This document shows, piece by piece, positions 10,952 to 22,218 of a DNA stretch of 53,443 nucleotides. The DNA comes from Phytophthora quininea. Lineage: Eukaryota; Oomycota; Peronosporomycetes; Peronosporales; Peronosporaceae. Each line of letters starts with the position of its first letter. Positions within the stretch are counted from its first letter, which is position 1. Made by a program: the position numbers and the translations under genes. The notes beneath the pieces are model-generated. The model saw only the letters and a list, made by a program, of their open reading frames with translations, was not told the origin of the DNA and ran no database searches. The stretch is taken from contig JAAVTG010000294.1 in the NCBI GenBank assembly GCA_011947345.1, positions 1-53,443 of the forward strand. The letters run 5' to 3'.

Positions 10952-12717
10952 TTAGCTCAGCAGGTTCTCGACCGAGGCCTCGATCCACGACGTCACCTGA
11001 GCAGCCGACACAGCGTCCACGGAGAAATCAAAGTCGTCGCCGCCGATTTCAATAATCTTGACGGTGCCGGTGCCGGAGTTGTCGAAGATCGTCACGTACG
11101 TCACCGCCGAGTCCGTCGGACGAGAGGCGTAGTTGTCGCCACCGGGGGACACGCTGCCGTCGTAGAAGTAGTAGTGCGTAGACACCTTGTCCTGGGCAGT
11201 GTTCGTCTCAATCACCTCAGCCACATCCAGCTCACCACAGCCACCCTCAGAGCCCTCGCCACGGCAGTTGCAGCCGTACTGGTTGGCACGCACAACCTGG
11301 GCATTCAACATCCAAATGGCCGGCAGGTTGGCGGTCGATCCCGTCGGCATCATCACCTTGGTCACGAACATCTTCATGCCGCCGTCCCAGCCGTGGAAGC
11401 CCATGTCGTCGTAGTAGCCGATGCAGCCGTCCTCGTCAGCGCAGTTAGTCTCGGTCATGATGTTGACTTCGCAACCGGTGGAGACGCACGGGCCGCCGCC
11501 GGTCACGGACGTGTCGGAGGCATCCGCGAGGCTTCCGCCGAAGATGGTTGACGAGGTAGCAGTTCCAGAACCGTCGTCGGTAGCGTATCCCTGCGGGCTG
11601 GAGTCGGCACCGGTGTAGTCGATGTTGAGGTTGTTCATGAAGACCATGTTATCCTGCGTGCCGTTCTGGCTGTAGGACGAGACCTTGGACCAGTCGCTGC
11701 CCGAGGTGGCGTTGAACACAGCGATGTTGTAGATGTTCATGGGGCCACGGAAGACCATGGTCACTTCCTCACTGAACGGACCCACAGGGTCAGTCAGCGA
11801 CACGTCTTCGGTGGTGCACGACGACATCGCCGTCACCTTGCCGTACGTTCCGGTGGCTGAACCGGCATTGGTGCCGTTGTAGACGAAGCTGGAGCTGATG
11901 GTGGCGCTGGAGAACGACGCAGCACTGCCGGTCGACGTGGTGGTGGTGGTCGACGTCGACGTCGAAGTCTGTGTCGAAGTGGACGTGGAGATCGTGCTGG
12001 TTGACGGAGCCGTGGTCGTGGTCGCGGTCTGTACGGTCGACGAGACGGTGCCCGATTCGTAGTCGCTCTGCACCTCATTCGACGACGTGGTCGTGGACGG
12101 CGCTGTCGTGGACGGCGCTGTCGTGGTCTGCTGAGTAGTCGACTGGCTACTGGTCTGCGTCTGCGACTGGGTCGTCGACGACGAGGTGGTCGTGCTGGAG
12201 CTGGAGCCGCCGGGGCAGAAGGTGACCGTGAACGGCAGCGTGTCGGGGCAGCTGTGGGTCTTGGTGTCGTCCGACGGGTACAGGTAGGCGTCGGAGCAGT
12301 CGGGCTCTCGCACGTCAACGACGCGCACGAGCTGGTGACCGACGTAAAGCTCGTGTCGGGCACGATGCTCATGGCGACGTTGTAGCCGGTCTTGCCCGTG
12401 ATCTGCTCACACTCGGCGTGCGAGGTGCAGCTGCCGCTTCCGGGCGGGATGACGCTGATGTCGTACCAGGTGTAGCCGCCGGAGATCGTGAACTCGGCCA
12501 GGGTGGCCTCGTCACTGGTGCCATCGCGGAACATGCCGTTGTAGTTGTCGGCCAGCGAGCGCGTGGTGGAGCTGCCGGCCGAGATGCTCTCGGTCTTGCT
12601 GTTGTCGTACAGGCTGACGGTGTACGAGCACGAGTTGACGAAGGACACGGACACCGACGCCGCCGCGGGGGCGGCCAGCACCACAGCGGCGCTCAACGCA
12701 AGGAACACGCGGACCAT
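10952..12717 (-). CDS. Thaumatin-like domain plus TOS1/GH16-like domain protein, copy 1
   Basis: The start MVRVFLAL and a hydrophobic leader ending AAPAAAS mark a secreted protein. The N-terminal part resembles a thaumatin-like fold: VSFVNSCSYTVSLYDN near the start, paired cysteines, and a CSDAYLYPSDD...CPDTLPFTVTFCP block as in osmotins. A Ser/Thr linker follows, then a C-terminal domain like yeast TOS1/YJL171C (DUF2401). That domain includes LPAIWMLN and GELDVAEV, which fits the GH16 E-x-D-x-x-E catalytic pattern. A role on beta-1,3-glucan of its own or another wall is inferred. The frame breaks once near 12310 (TCESP/DCSDAY), one missing base. An upstream ATG at 12741 would add eight residues. 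The gene converges on the pectin lyase, 250 bp apart. Confidence 0.8.
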
Positions 12718-12741
12718 GACGACGGAGATTAGATTTGGCAA

Positions 12742-14307
12742 TGGAGGACTGGGGTCGGGCCGGTCAATTGCGGAATGACCTCGTTAGCTCGCGTCCGGCA
12801 TGCTGCGAGCAGACACCGAACCTACACGCTGCGCATGATCGCCAACGATTTCCAGACGGCATGCCGTGCACATCGCGGCGCGGTCGTTTCCGTTGCACGG
12901 AAGGCTCCGCTCACGAGGATCTCAGGCGGCTGTGGCGAGCTCCACCAGAGACGACCTCCCACGCCATCGCCATCTGGCGGGCACTCCAAACGCAGCGTGG
13001 CGTGACAACAGCGGAAGTTTGGTGGTGAACGATGTATTCGTCACATGTCCAGTGACACCAGCCTGAAAGAGCTACTAGCGCCACCGGAAGGAAGAGTCTG
13101 CCACCGAATACGCCGCTTCGTTCGATTTGAACTGGCTCACAGTGGCACTCCCGTGACAGGTCGTCCCACAGTGCCTCGCTAGTCAGTCCAGCTCGTTTGT
13201 GTGGTCGTCGACGAGTGCCGCTGCTATCGTAAAGGCCTCGAGGCTTTCGGAGTCACACGGTGAGCAGGCCTCAGCACCAGACGTGCTCGCTTCAACGCTT
13301 GAGGATAAGTGTCCGTGACCAGTGCCCAAGCTTTCGGCCGCAATATCCATCGCATCGCCGCCGTCTTGGTGAGATTAACGCGAGTACATCTGGGTTTCTC
13401 AACCGCATGTGGGTAAGTGCTGCAGCTCATTCGAACCGGAGACAGCTCCGCTCGGTCCAGCGCGAATGCGACGCCGATCCGTCGGATCGAGCTTCGCTGT
13501 GCGAAGAGATCGCGAAGGAGAGTGGTGTATGTGATCGGTCTGCACAGCATTGTGGCGTGTGGCGGTGCTGTTGTTGTTCGTGCGTGATTGTCCCCGGGCT
13601 CCGGAGCGGAGTCCCTAGTGACGCCAGCCACACAGAGTCCACGTCTGTAGTCATTGAATGCGGCGAGCTCGTCCCATGAGCTACAGTTCTAGAACAATGC
13701 GAACGCTTGCAGTCGTTGGGGCCATCGCGCTTTATGGCAGTCACAATCGCTATAGTTCCCAACTTTTTGGCGTTATGGAGCATGACGAGAGCCCCTAGGG
13801 CGGACTAAAGAAGGGTCGAGTGTCCACCAAAAATCGTCGGGTTGCCGTCCACTTCAACCTGGAATAAGCGCGGCTCTGCTCTCAAGTTTGCTCTGCGCTT
13901 GCACCTCCCCAACGCCAATTCATGGCTAGACTTCAGCGAGGCACCGCTGCCGTGCATCGCGTCTTGTTTGCAGCAGCGTACGCTGGTTGCTCAACGTTCG
14001 AGCCTGACCATGTCGAAACGACTCGGAGATTAATTGTGCGTACGCAGCTCAACGGCAATTGCTTTCAGGAGACTTTGATATTTGCACAAAACACATTCGT
14101 CCAAAGTAAAACCACCTAAAGGCTGCATTGTTATCAGGTCAAACATTCTCGTCGAAATAACACTGCTATCGTATTACCACGAGCGCGCGTTGGAAGCAAC
14201 AATATCTAGTCTAATGTAGTGGTCATACCCGAGCAGCATCCCATCCCGGCGGTGCCACTCGATTCCAACATCCAAAGCTTTCAAGCCGAGACGCAATGCC
14301 ATTTCAC
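12742..14307. other. Intergenic, no supported gene
   Basis: About 1.6 kb between the two thaumatin/TOS1-like genes. It holds the copy 1 promoter and the copy 2 3' flank. Open frames up to 139 codons exist on both strands (for example 13260-13679), but they are antisense pairs with unstructured, Arg/Ser-rich composition and no recognisable domain. Confidence 0.6.
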
Positions 14308-16148
14308 TTAGCTCAGCAGGTTCTCGACCGAGGCCGACAGCCACGTCGACACGGTGTCGGCTGAGATCGAGTCCACGGAGAAGTCGAAGTCGTCGCCGCC
14401 GATTTCAATAATCTTGACGACACCCTCGCCGGAGTTGTCGAAGATCGTCACGTACGTCACCGCCGAGTCCGTCGGACGAGAGGCGTAGTTGTCGCCACCG
14501 GGGACACGCTGCCGTCGTAGAAGTAGTAGTGCGTAGACACCTTGTCCTGGGCAGTGTTCGTCTCAATCACCTCAGCCACATCCAGCTCACCACAGCCACC
14601 CTCAGAGCCCTCGCCACGGCAGTTGCAGCCATATTGGCTGGCACGCACAACCTGGGCGTTCAACATCCAAATGGCCGGCAGGTTGGCGGTCGATCCCGTC
14701 GGCATCATCACCTTGGTCACGAACATCTTCATGCCGCCGTCCCAGCCGTGGAAGCCCATGTCGTCGTAGTAGCCGATGCAGCCGTCCTCGTCAGCGCAGT
14801 TGGTCTCGGTCATGATGTTGACTTCGCAACCGGTGGAGACGCACGGGCCGCCGCCGGTCACGGACGTGTCAGAGGCATCCGCGAGGCTGCCGCCGAAGAT
14901 GGTTGACGACGTCGCCGTGGCGGTACCGTCCGCCGTCGAGTATCCCTGAGGACTGGAGTCGGCACCGGTGTAGTCGATGTTCATGTTGTTCATGAACACC
15001 ATGTTATCCTGGGTGCCGGCGTCGGCATCGTATGACGAGACCTTGGTCCAGTCGCTGCCCGACGAGCCCGTGAACACGCCAATGTTGTAGATGTTCATGG
15101 GACCACGGAACACCATGGTGACTTCCTCACTCATGGGGCCGACGGGGTCAGTCAGCGACACATCCTCGGTCGAACACGACGACATTGCCGTCACCTTTCC
15201 GTAGGTACCGGCAGCCGATCCGGCGTTGGTGCCGCTGTACTCGTAGCTGGAGCTGATCGTAGCATCCGTGAAGGATCCCGTGGCACCGCTCGACTGTGTA
15301 GTGGTCGTGGTGCTGGTTGAAGCACTAGAAGTCGTCGTCGTCGTGGTCGAAGAACTGGTCGTGGTAGTCGAGGTCGATGCGTCTGCGGAGTTGTTCGTGG
15401 TCACAACACCGGCCGAGTAGTCCGAGTCTGACGCGACGGAAGACGTCGTGGTAGCGGTGGTCGCAACAGGTGCAGCGGTCGTTGCGACTGGAGCCGCAGT
15501 CGTAGCAACCGGGGTCGCAGTCGTGGCGACGGGCGCCGCGGTGGTGGCAACCGGGGCAGCCGTAGTAGCCACCGGGGCTTCTGTAGCAACCGTGGTGGTG
15601 GTGGTCGTCGTGGTGGTGGTCGAGTTTGACGATCCGTCAGGGCAGAAGGCCACTTCGATGGCGAGGTTGTCGGGGCAGTTACGCAGCTTGGAGCTGTCCG
15701 TGGGGTACAGGTAGGCGCCGTCGCAGTCGGCGCTCTCACAGGTCACCGCGGCGCACTCGGCGTTGACGGTGGTGTTGCCAATGTCGGGGGATCGACATGG
15801 CGACGTTGTAGCCTGTCTTGCCGGACGTCTGGGCGCACTCGTCGTAGCTGGTGCAGTTACCTGCTCCGGGGGCACGGCGCTGATGGCGTACCAGGACTTG
15901 CCGCCGCTGATGGCGAACTCGGCCAGAGTGGCCTCCGTGCCCGTGCCGTTGCGGAACATGCCGCTGAATCCATCCGCTAGCTCGCGAGACGTGGACCCGC
16001 CGACGGCAACGGTCTCTGTCGAGTTGTTGTCGTAGAGGCTGATGTCGTAGGCGCAGTCGTTCACGAAGGACACGCTGGTGGCCATCGTCACGGCCACCTG
16101 GGCCGCCACGGCTAGGGAGCCGCCGAGAGCTAGGAACACACGCACCAT
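14308..16148 (-). CDS. Thaumatin-like domain plus TOS1/GH16-like domain protein, copy 2
   Basis: Paralogue of the gene at 10952-12717, same strand and architecture: leader from MVRVFLALGGSL, thaumatin-like part (VSFVNDCAYDISLYDN, DCDGAYLYPTD, CPDNLAIEVAFCP), a Thr/Ala linker containing seven-residue APVATTA repeats, then the TOS1-like domain with LPAIWMLN and GELDVAEV. Three one-base frame problems are visible. One G is missing near 15870 (VPPG) and one extra C near 15786 restores the frame. A G is missing at 14501-14504, where copy 1 has five G and this copy four, so the open frame stops early although the remaining codons to TAA 14308-14310 (ASVENLLS ending, same as copy 1) are conserved. 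The catalytic domain is almost identical in DNA to copy 1, while the N-terminal part and linker are clearly diverged. Confidence 0.8.
15448..15595 (-). repeat. 21-bp minisatellite coding APVATTA repeats
   Basis: The linker of copy 2 contains about six tandem 21-base units encoding Ala-Pro-Val-Ala-Thr-Thr-Ala/Thr. Copy 1 lacks them at the corresponding place, which shows that the linkers evolve independently of the catalytic domain. Confidence 0.75.
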
Positions 16149-16419
16149 GTCAACGGTCGGTGGTGGGGTGGGGTCAATCCGGTGGAGAAAATAGCCGAGC
16201 TTGGCGTCGGTCTTGTATTCACTGCTGCGTGAATGGGCAAATCGAGAAGTGCCATGGCTGAGCAGACCCGTGTCCAAACGTCCGGCGTGATCTGCATGAA
16301 GCGAGCCGATGCCTATTGATAGGGCTCTGCTAAAGACTTGGCCCACATCCTTTGGATCCCAATACACTGTGCTTTGGCCCCACATGTGCTTGGCGCTGCT
16401 TGTGAGCGGGAGTGTGTCG

Positions 16420-16716
16420 TTATCTCAGGCCCCAGCTGGACGACAGCGAGGTTTCCTCACACATCATCGTTGTCGAGTCGAGTTTGCCAGTCGTAGGTGC
16501 GTCTCCATGAGATGTAGACTGGTTGCAGCCCGCCGCCAAAGCGACTTTGACGAGATGCGTTTGGAGCTGTGCGATTCTGGAGGCACAGCAACTAGCGATC
16601 ACGTTTGCTCGATCAGGACAAACTTTGGCCGCCGCAGTGTCGACGATGATGGCCAGCGCTACGAGCGACGCGAAAAAGATCGCCCCGGAGCGTCTCGCCA
16701 CGACTGACGTGAGCAT
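16420..16716 (-). CDS. Candidate small secreted cysteine-containing protein
   Basis: A 98-residue open frame from ATG 16716. The first 30 residues look like a signal peptide: basic ARR, a hydrophobic core (GAIFFASLVALAII) and AAA before a likely cleavage site. The mature part would have five cysteines (about residues 33, 43, 44, 64, 86), including a CC pair. I recognise no family. Small, secreted and Cys-containing is a common description of oomycete apoplastic proteins, but no RxLR or other effector motif is present. The frame is open 42 codons further upstream without a better start. Chance cannot be excluded at this length. Confidence 0.35.
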   Translation of the reverse strand: MLTSVVARRSGAIFFASLVALAIIVDTAAAKVCPDRANVIASCCASRIAQLQTHLVKVALAAGCNQSTSHGDAPTTGKLDSTTMMCEETSLSSSWGLR

Positions 16717-17464
16717 GCGTCCCTTGTTGCAGCATTTGACGGTAACCAGATGAGAGTCTCGTGAACGTTTAGTGCATTGGGCACTCACCACACAGGTTGT
16801 ATATCTGGCTGAAGCGAAGCCTGGAGAGCTTGGTAAGTCCAAGCGTTGTGTTGTGCGGACACGTCCGCGTGCGATCGCAGCGATGTCATAGCAGGAGCAA
16901 CGAGCTTGAATCTCAGCGGTCGAGATTGCCGTTGCCTTTCGATCCTACGGCCGCGAGTTGACTGGCACTACCGCTGCAGCCATAACTTGGCCGTTCGTTC
17001 GCTTTAGCTCAGCCTGATCTTGTCAGTCAAGTCCAACGTCCCAAGCCAGCGGGACCAAGCTGCCGTCACTTGTCCCCTCCGACTGTTTTCGACTGGCGAA
17101 GCCTGCGCGTGTTCTGTTGCCAAAGTAGCACAGGGCTCGGCCTCTAGCAATGCTGCATTCCGGCACCGCCAGACACCACGGCCCGGGACGATCCTCCGGC
17201 GGCTTCTCGTTTGAAAAGGGAGGTGATTACGACGACAGCGCAGGTTGTCAGCCATTCATGCGAACAAGAGCGCTCGTAGCAGGTCACTGATCTCCAGCCT
17301 CGCCACGGATGTCGGGTGTGTGAAGGCCCTGCAGGTCCAGCCCACACAGACACCCCAACACTCGGTCTTCCTATCCCCGGCGATAGCCCCTCTTAGCGTT
17401 TGTATGAGCAAACCCCGCAGACTTCAATCCAAGTTGACACGGTATCCGCCAGGAGCTACTACAC
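16717..17464. other. Intergenic, no supported gene
   Basis: Spacer between the minus-strand candidate secreted protein and the plus-strand decarboxylase. I see no convincing coding, RNA or repeat signal in it. Confidence 0.5.
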
Positions 17465-17515
17465 TTGATCCCTGGCGAAGTCACTCTTCGTTTCCTCCGC
17501 TCCGTCTCAAAGCCC

Positions 17516-19181
17516 ATGCACGACCCCGTGACCACTGCCGCCGCCATCGCCTTCTGCTCGGGTCTCGCTGGGGGCGCCGCACTACTCGCCGCGGTGCAAC
17601 ATCTCGCTCGCCGCAAAGCTTTGACGTCCACTCTACCGTTAGATGTTCGCGACCCGGAAGCAATTCGCCACCCGGCCGCAGCTCTCACCGAGATGCTGGT
17701 GCGCTACCACGAGAACTTGCAGCGCAAAGACGAACACCGAGGCGAACCAGGCAATTCCTCGTACCCGATTCGGGCGCAGGTGCAGCCTGGTGCGCTGGTC
17801 GCCAAACTGCCCAAAGAGTGCCCCTGAGGACCCTGAAAGCTACGCCGACATCTTCGGCGACTGCGAGAAGCTCATCTTCCCGGCGCTCTCACTGGGCGGC
17901 GCCCAATTTCCACGCCTACTTCAAGATCTGCGGCAGCGACCCCAGTGTCCTGGCCGACTACCTCTGCTCGTCGCTGGACGTCATCGGGTTCTCGTGGATC
18001 TCGTCCCCAGCAGCGACTGAACTCGAGCAAGTGGTCTGCGACTGGCTGGCCAAGCTGTTGGGTCTGCCCGAGTGCTTCCTCACGAGTTCACCGGGCGGTG
18101 GTGTGATCCAGGGATCGGCCAGCGATTCGGCGCTGTGTGCGTTGATCGCTGCCCGCAACGCAGCGCTGGAAGGCTTGGAAGGCGACGACCGCAAAAGAAG
18201 GAGGCCAAGCTCGTCGTCTACGTGTCGGACCAGACCCACGCGATCGCGGAGAAGGGCTGCATGGTGCTGGGGATCCCTCACCTGCGGGTCGTGCCAACCG
18301 TCCGCGGTAAAGCCGACAAAGACAACTACGGGCTGGCGCCTGAAGACGTCGCTCGTGCCATGGCGGAAGATCGGGCGAAGGGTTTGGTCCCGTTCTGCTT
18401 GATGCCGACGGTGGGCACTACATCCACCACCGCCATTGATCCGCTGCGTGAACTGATTGCGATTGCTCGAGAGCAACCCGAGAAGATCTGGGTCCACTTG
18501 GACGGCGCTTATGGCGGAGCTGCGTGTGTCTGTCCCGAGTACCAGCACTGGATGGACGGCGTCGAAGGATGCGACTCGGTCTGCGTCAACACGCACAAGT
18601 GGCTGCTCGTGAGCTTCGACGCCAGTTTGCTGTGGGTGAAGGACCGGCGTCCGCTTATCCGCGCCTTGGCGCTGGATCCAGAGTACCTCAAGAACGACTT
18701 TATGCAGTCCGCACCAAACTACAAGGACTGGCAGGTGCCACTTGGCCGTCGTTTCCGAGCGCTTAAGCTCTGGTTCACGTTCCGTCGCTTTGGCGCTTCG
18801 GGTCTTCGCCAGCATATCCGCCACTCTGTTGCACTAGCAAAGCAAGCTGAAGAGCTGCTGGAGAAGGACACGCGATTCAACTTCTTCGTACGGGCGCGCA
18901 TGGGTCTCGTGTGTTTCTACGTGGCTTTTGGCGGCCGCGAGCTGAACGTGGAGCTGCTACGTCGCGTGAACGAGTCGGGCAAGGCCTTCTTGATCCACTC
19001 GGTCGTGGACGGCGTGTACTTCCTGCGTCTGGCGATTGGCGGCCTTGAAGTGAGCTCGTGGCACATTGAGAACGTGGTGAAGGTGTTGTCCACAGCCCTG
19101 TCAGAAGTCATCGCTGAAAACTCCAAGTGGCAAAAGCTGCAAGCAGCGTACAAGGGAAACAACCACCGTGAGTTCGCGTAG
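17516..19181 (+). CDS. PLP-dependent group II decarboxylase, aromatic amino acid type, frameshifted
   Basis: Fold-type I, group II decarboxylase (aromatic-L-amino-acid, tyrosine or related acids). Conserved blocks in order: HWAAPNFHAYFK, SLDVIGFSWISSPAATELE, LTSSPGGGVIQGSASDS (phosphate region), DQTHAIAEKG, LMPTVGTTSTTAIDP, the PLP-pairing Asp in VHLDGAYGG and the Schiff-base Lys in VNTHKWLL, then a normal C-terminal domain. The N terminus has an unusual hydrophobic segment (AAAIAFCSGLAGGAALLAAV), which suggests a membrane anchor ahead of the catalytic part. The frame breaks near 17815 (one extra base), 17893 (two bases short in a CT repeat) and 18192 (A-run one short); stop at 19179-19181. 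ATG 17516 is used; 17465 is an alternative. Substrate choice between tyrosine, DOPA and tryptophan cannot be read from sequence. Confidence 0.8.
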
Positions 19182-19482
19182 AGCTTTCTAACTAACACAA
19201 TGAACTGCCAATGCCTTGAAAGCTGTTTCCTCGTTACACGAATACATCGCTCCGTTTGGGAGCCGTCTTTGTTGTGTTTCTCCTTGCTGCTCTTCTTCCT
19301 ATCAAGTGTGCATTTCGTTTGCTCTTTTTGATTCTTGTCTCGCCGAGTCCCTTCCTCGTATCTGTCCTAATTCTTGTGCTGTTCCTCGTCGTTTTCATCA
19401 GTTCCAACCAAAAGCTGGTGTGTCGTTCGTTATGTAGTGGTGTCTTCAAGATCCGCTTCACGTGCAAAGTGCCGAGTTTCAA

Positions 19483-21423
19483 TTACCAGGCACCGCCCGA
19501 CGAGCGCGATCTCCGACGCTCCATGACCGGAAACTTCAGTTCCGGTGCCATCTCCGGCGGCTCGCCACCGGTACGACGGAACCCAAAGCCCCGCGTTCCG
19601 TCAGGTCCAATGGCCTGGCGGTAGAGTTGGTTGCTGCCGTTCAGGCCCATGCCCGGCGGAGGCGCCAGGGGTTGCCCCCACCGATGCTGTTGCCGTGCAC
19701 AGGCGACTGTGCCATTCGCGGCGACGACAAGTTCAGCTTCGGGCGCGTGCCAGACGACGACGAGCGAGCACGGAACGCCGGCGCTGGCGGGGCGCCGACC
19801 GTCGCGGCGCGGCTGCGCGACTCCCATCGACTCGGCGACGGAGCGAAGTAGTCCTTCTGCCCATTTCCACTTGATGAGCCTCCACTCAGGGCCGCTAGTC
19901 CGCTCAAGCCACCGTTGCCTGCGGGCTCGCCCGTCAGACTGGCAGGCGGACGGAACTCCAGCTTGACCTTGCTGGCGTACTTGCGGCCACTCTTCTTGTT
20001 CTTGCCTACTGTGAACGACACGTAGTCACCCTGTCTAATATCGACATTGCCGTCCTCATCCGGAATCAGACGGAACGAAATACACGCAGAGTCCTGTCGT
20101 GTGGGGGTGATGAGGCCACCAGCACCGCGAATCGAGTAGACCGTGCCCGTGTTCACCTTGCCCTCTCGCAAGTCGTCCAGACCTTCGCCGACGGCTTCCA
20201 CGTGCACAGGGCGAGTGAGCTGACGCTGATTTGGCACGACGGCGATCGCCGCCGAGCTCGACAGGGAACATCTTCTGCTTCAGCTTGTCGCAGTTCGTGC
20301 CGTCAAAGAGCACCACCTGCATCCCCGTGCGCCAGTTGTATTGGTCCGACAGCGTCAGCACGGCGTGCTTGGTCATCTCGTCGTCCACGAACTCAATGAT
20401 GGCGTACGTCTCGCCCGCTGCAATAGGGGCTTCAACACGGCGTTGCGCCCAGTGGTCGTGTTCTTTTGAGCAGACGCAGGTAGGAAATCTCGCCACAGCC
20501 CTGGAACGTCTCACGTAGCGACGCGACCGAGGCGTCCTCCGGCAGGTTGTACGCGATCGCTGTGCGAGCCAACTTGCCGTGGTACGTCTGGTTGGGTGCC
20601 AGTGGCTCCTTACGACATACCATCGACTCATCCTCATTCAGCAGGAGCTTGGTCGACAGCTCCAAGGCCTTTTAATCTGGTCCATATCCGTCGTCAGCTT
20701 CTTGACGCGCCCAAACGACGCCAGTAGCTCCAATTTCACTGGAATTCGACACAAATTGCAGTCAGTACCAGCTCAAGACCCGTTGCTATCAACAGCTACG
20801 TACCGTATCCATCCATGTTCATGTTCTTCAGCAAGAACAGGTCTCCGAGCAAGTTTTCGTCGCAAAAGTAGTACTCCAACTGGTCGCAGATCGTGCGTAG
20901 GAAAGTAGCTGGCAGCGGAGCTCCCAGCTCTCCATTGTCTGCACTCTGCAGCGGCTCTCCTTCATCCCCACTCAACTGCAGCGACTGCACCGCCTCTCCA
21001 ATAGCACCCACGGAGGGGTCGCTAGGAGGAGGAGGCACCAAGATGTTAAGCGCCGGCGGCGGGCCCTGCGGAAGCGGCGGCTGGATCTGTCCCTGGTTCT
21101 GCATCATCTGCATCTGGTGGTGACGTTGCGTGGCGGCAGCAGCAGCCGCAGCAGACACCGACGTGTCGTCCGTGAAGGAATTCCAGGCCGAGCCCAGCGC
21201 CGACGGCTGAATGGGCGCCGAGAAGGATCGGTTACGACTGGACGCGTAGTACTGCGAGGCTAATTGGGCCATCACGTCCATGTCTTCATTGCGGCTATTT
21301 CGGCCCGGGAGCGACTGGCGCGCTGGTTCATTCGGTTGCCTCGGCTGTATGGGGTGACCCCGCCGAAGACAAGAAGCCGTCGGCTGCGAACGACGGCAAC
21401 GGCGGAGCGTTCGGGTTGGACAT
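19483..21423 (-). CDS. LARP6: LARP6-like La-related RNA-binding protein with cold-shock-like domain
   Basis: Starts at ATG 21423 (MSNPNAPPLPSF). After a Gln/Pro/Ala-rich region comes a La motif (FLRTICDQLEYYFCDENLLGD, FLLKN, then LLASFGRVKKLT after an intron), an RRM-like segment (AIAYNLPEDASVASLRETFQGCGEI) and a domain like a cold-shock/OB fold (GTVYSIRGAGGLITP, GDYVSFTV, KYASKVKL). The C-terminal tail is basic, with GFGFRRTGG near the end. LARP6 proteins bind RNA stem-loops and control translation. A phase-compatible intron of about 80 nt lies near 20735-20815 with a GTACGT donor and a CCAG acceptor. Frames break by single bases near 21340, 20670, 20460, 20245 and 19675, all explained by missing bases, so the product is probably intact in life. 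Confidence 0.75.
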
Positions 21424-21786
21424 TATTTCTTCAACTTGTGGGCTTGGACGGGAATACAGCAATGGACACTTGGGGGATACACCTGCAGCAGAATAAGCAG
21501 GTAAGAGTTTAGTGTGGCACTTCATTGTGGTCTGCTCTGGTCAAGCAGTACCTGTCAACACGGAGAAGGGTGGAGCTTGGTCACTGAGATCCTAAAGATA
21601 CAGACGGCAGTGCAAGGCGCTCGGTTAGCCACAGTAGCCACTGTGCAGACTAGACACGCGTCCATCCATCCTGTATGGATGAAAGACCCAAGTCAATGCT
21701 TACCGGCTTCGGTGAGTTGGTGTCGTCACGCGACTCAGTTCGCACTGAGTTTGTAAGACCTGTTTGCTCCTGCTAAGAAGGCTGTC

Positions 21787-21811
21787 TGTCTCTGTCTCTC
21801 TCTCTCTCTTT
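21787..21811 (+). repeat. CT-rich microsatellite
   Basis: A short run of tct/ctct repeats in the spacer upstream of the LARP6-like gene. No function is implied. Confidence 0.8.
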
Positions 21812-22218
21812 ACGAGGCTCGGGTCCTGTGCTTTGGGACTTGACGGGACGCTGGGGCCTTGCACGCGGGGGCTGCTGCTGGGCGGCAGGGCAGGAGTGGG
21901 GCGCTGGCGTAAGGTCCGACACGCTCTCTTTGCGATTGTCCCCCTTCTTCTGCCAGGGATATTTAGAGATTAGCAGGGAGGAAAATGTAGAGTCTAGGAT
22001 AACGTGACCGATTGGAGATGACTAACAGTAGGGTTGTGAATGACAGACGGTAGGTTTATACGGCTTTAATGCGTATAATCCGCATAATGGAAGGAGAAAT
22101 AGTATAAATGGAGTCTATACAATTGAGATGTATATGATTTGTCCGGATAGATGAATCGGTAGCACGAGCCGAGATTAGAATTTAGACTTGGGCTCCAGCT
22201 GGTGTGCTGTACACAACT

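Noticed and set aside
12418..12732. Plus-strand frame opposite the thaumatin-like part of copy 1
   Set aside because: Gly/Arg/Val-rich shadow of the real minus-strand gene.
16420..16842. RxLR or Crinkler effector genes
   Set aside because: I looked for a signal peptide followed by RxLR-EER or LFLAK in the window and found none. The one small secreted candidate has neither.
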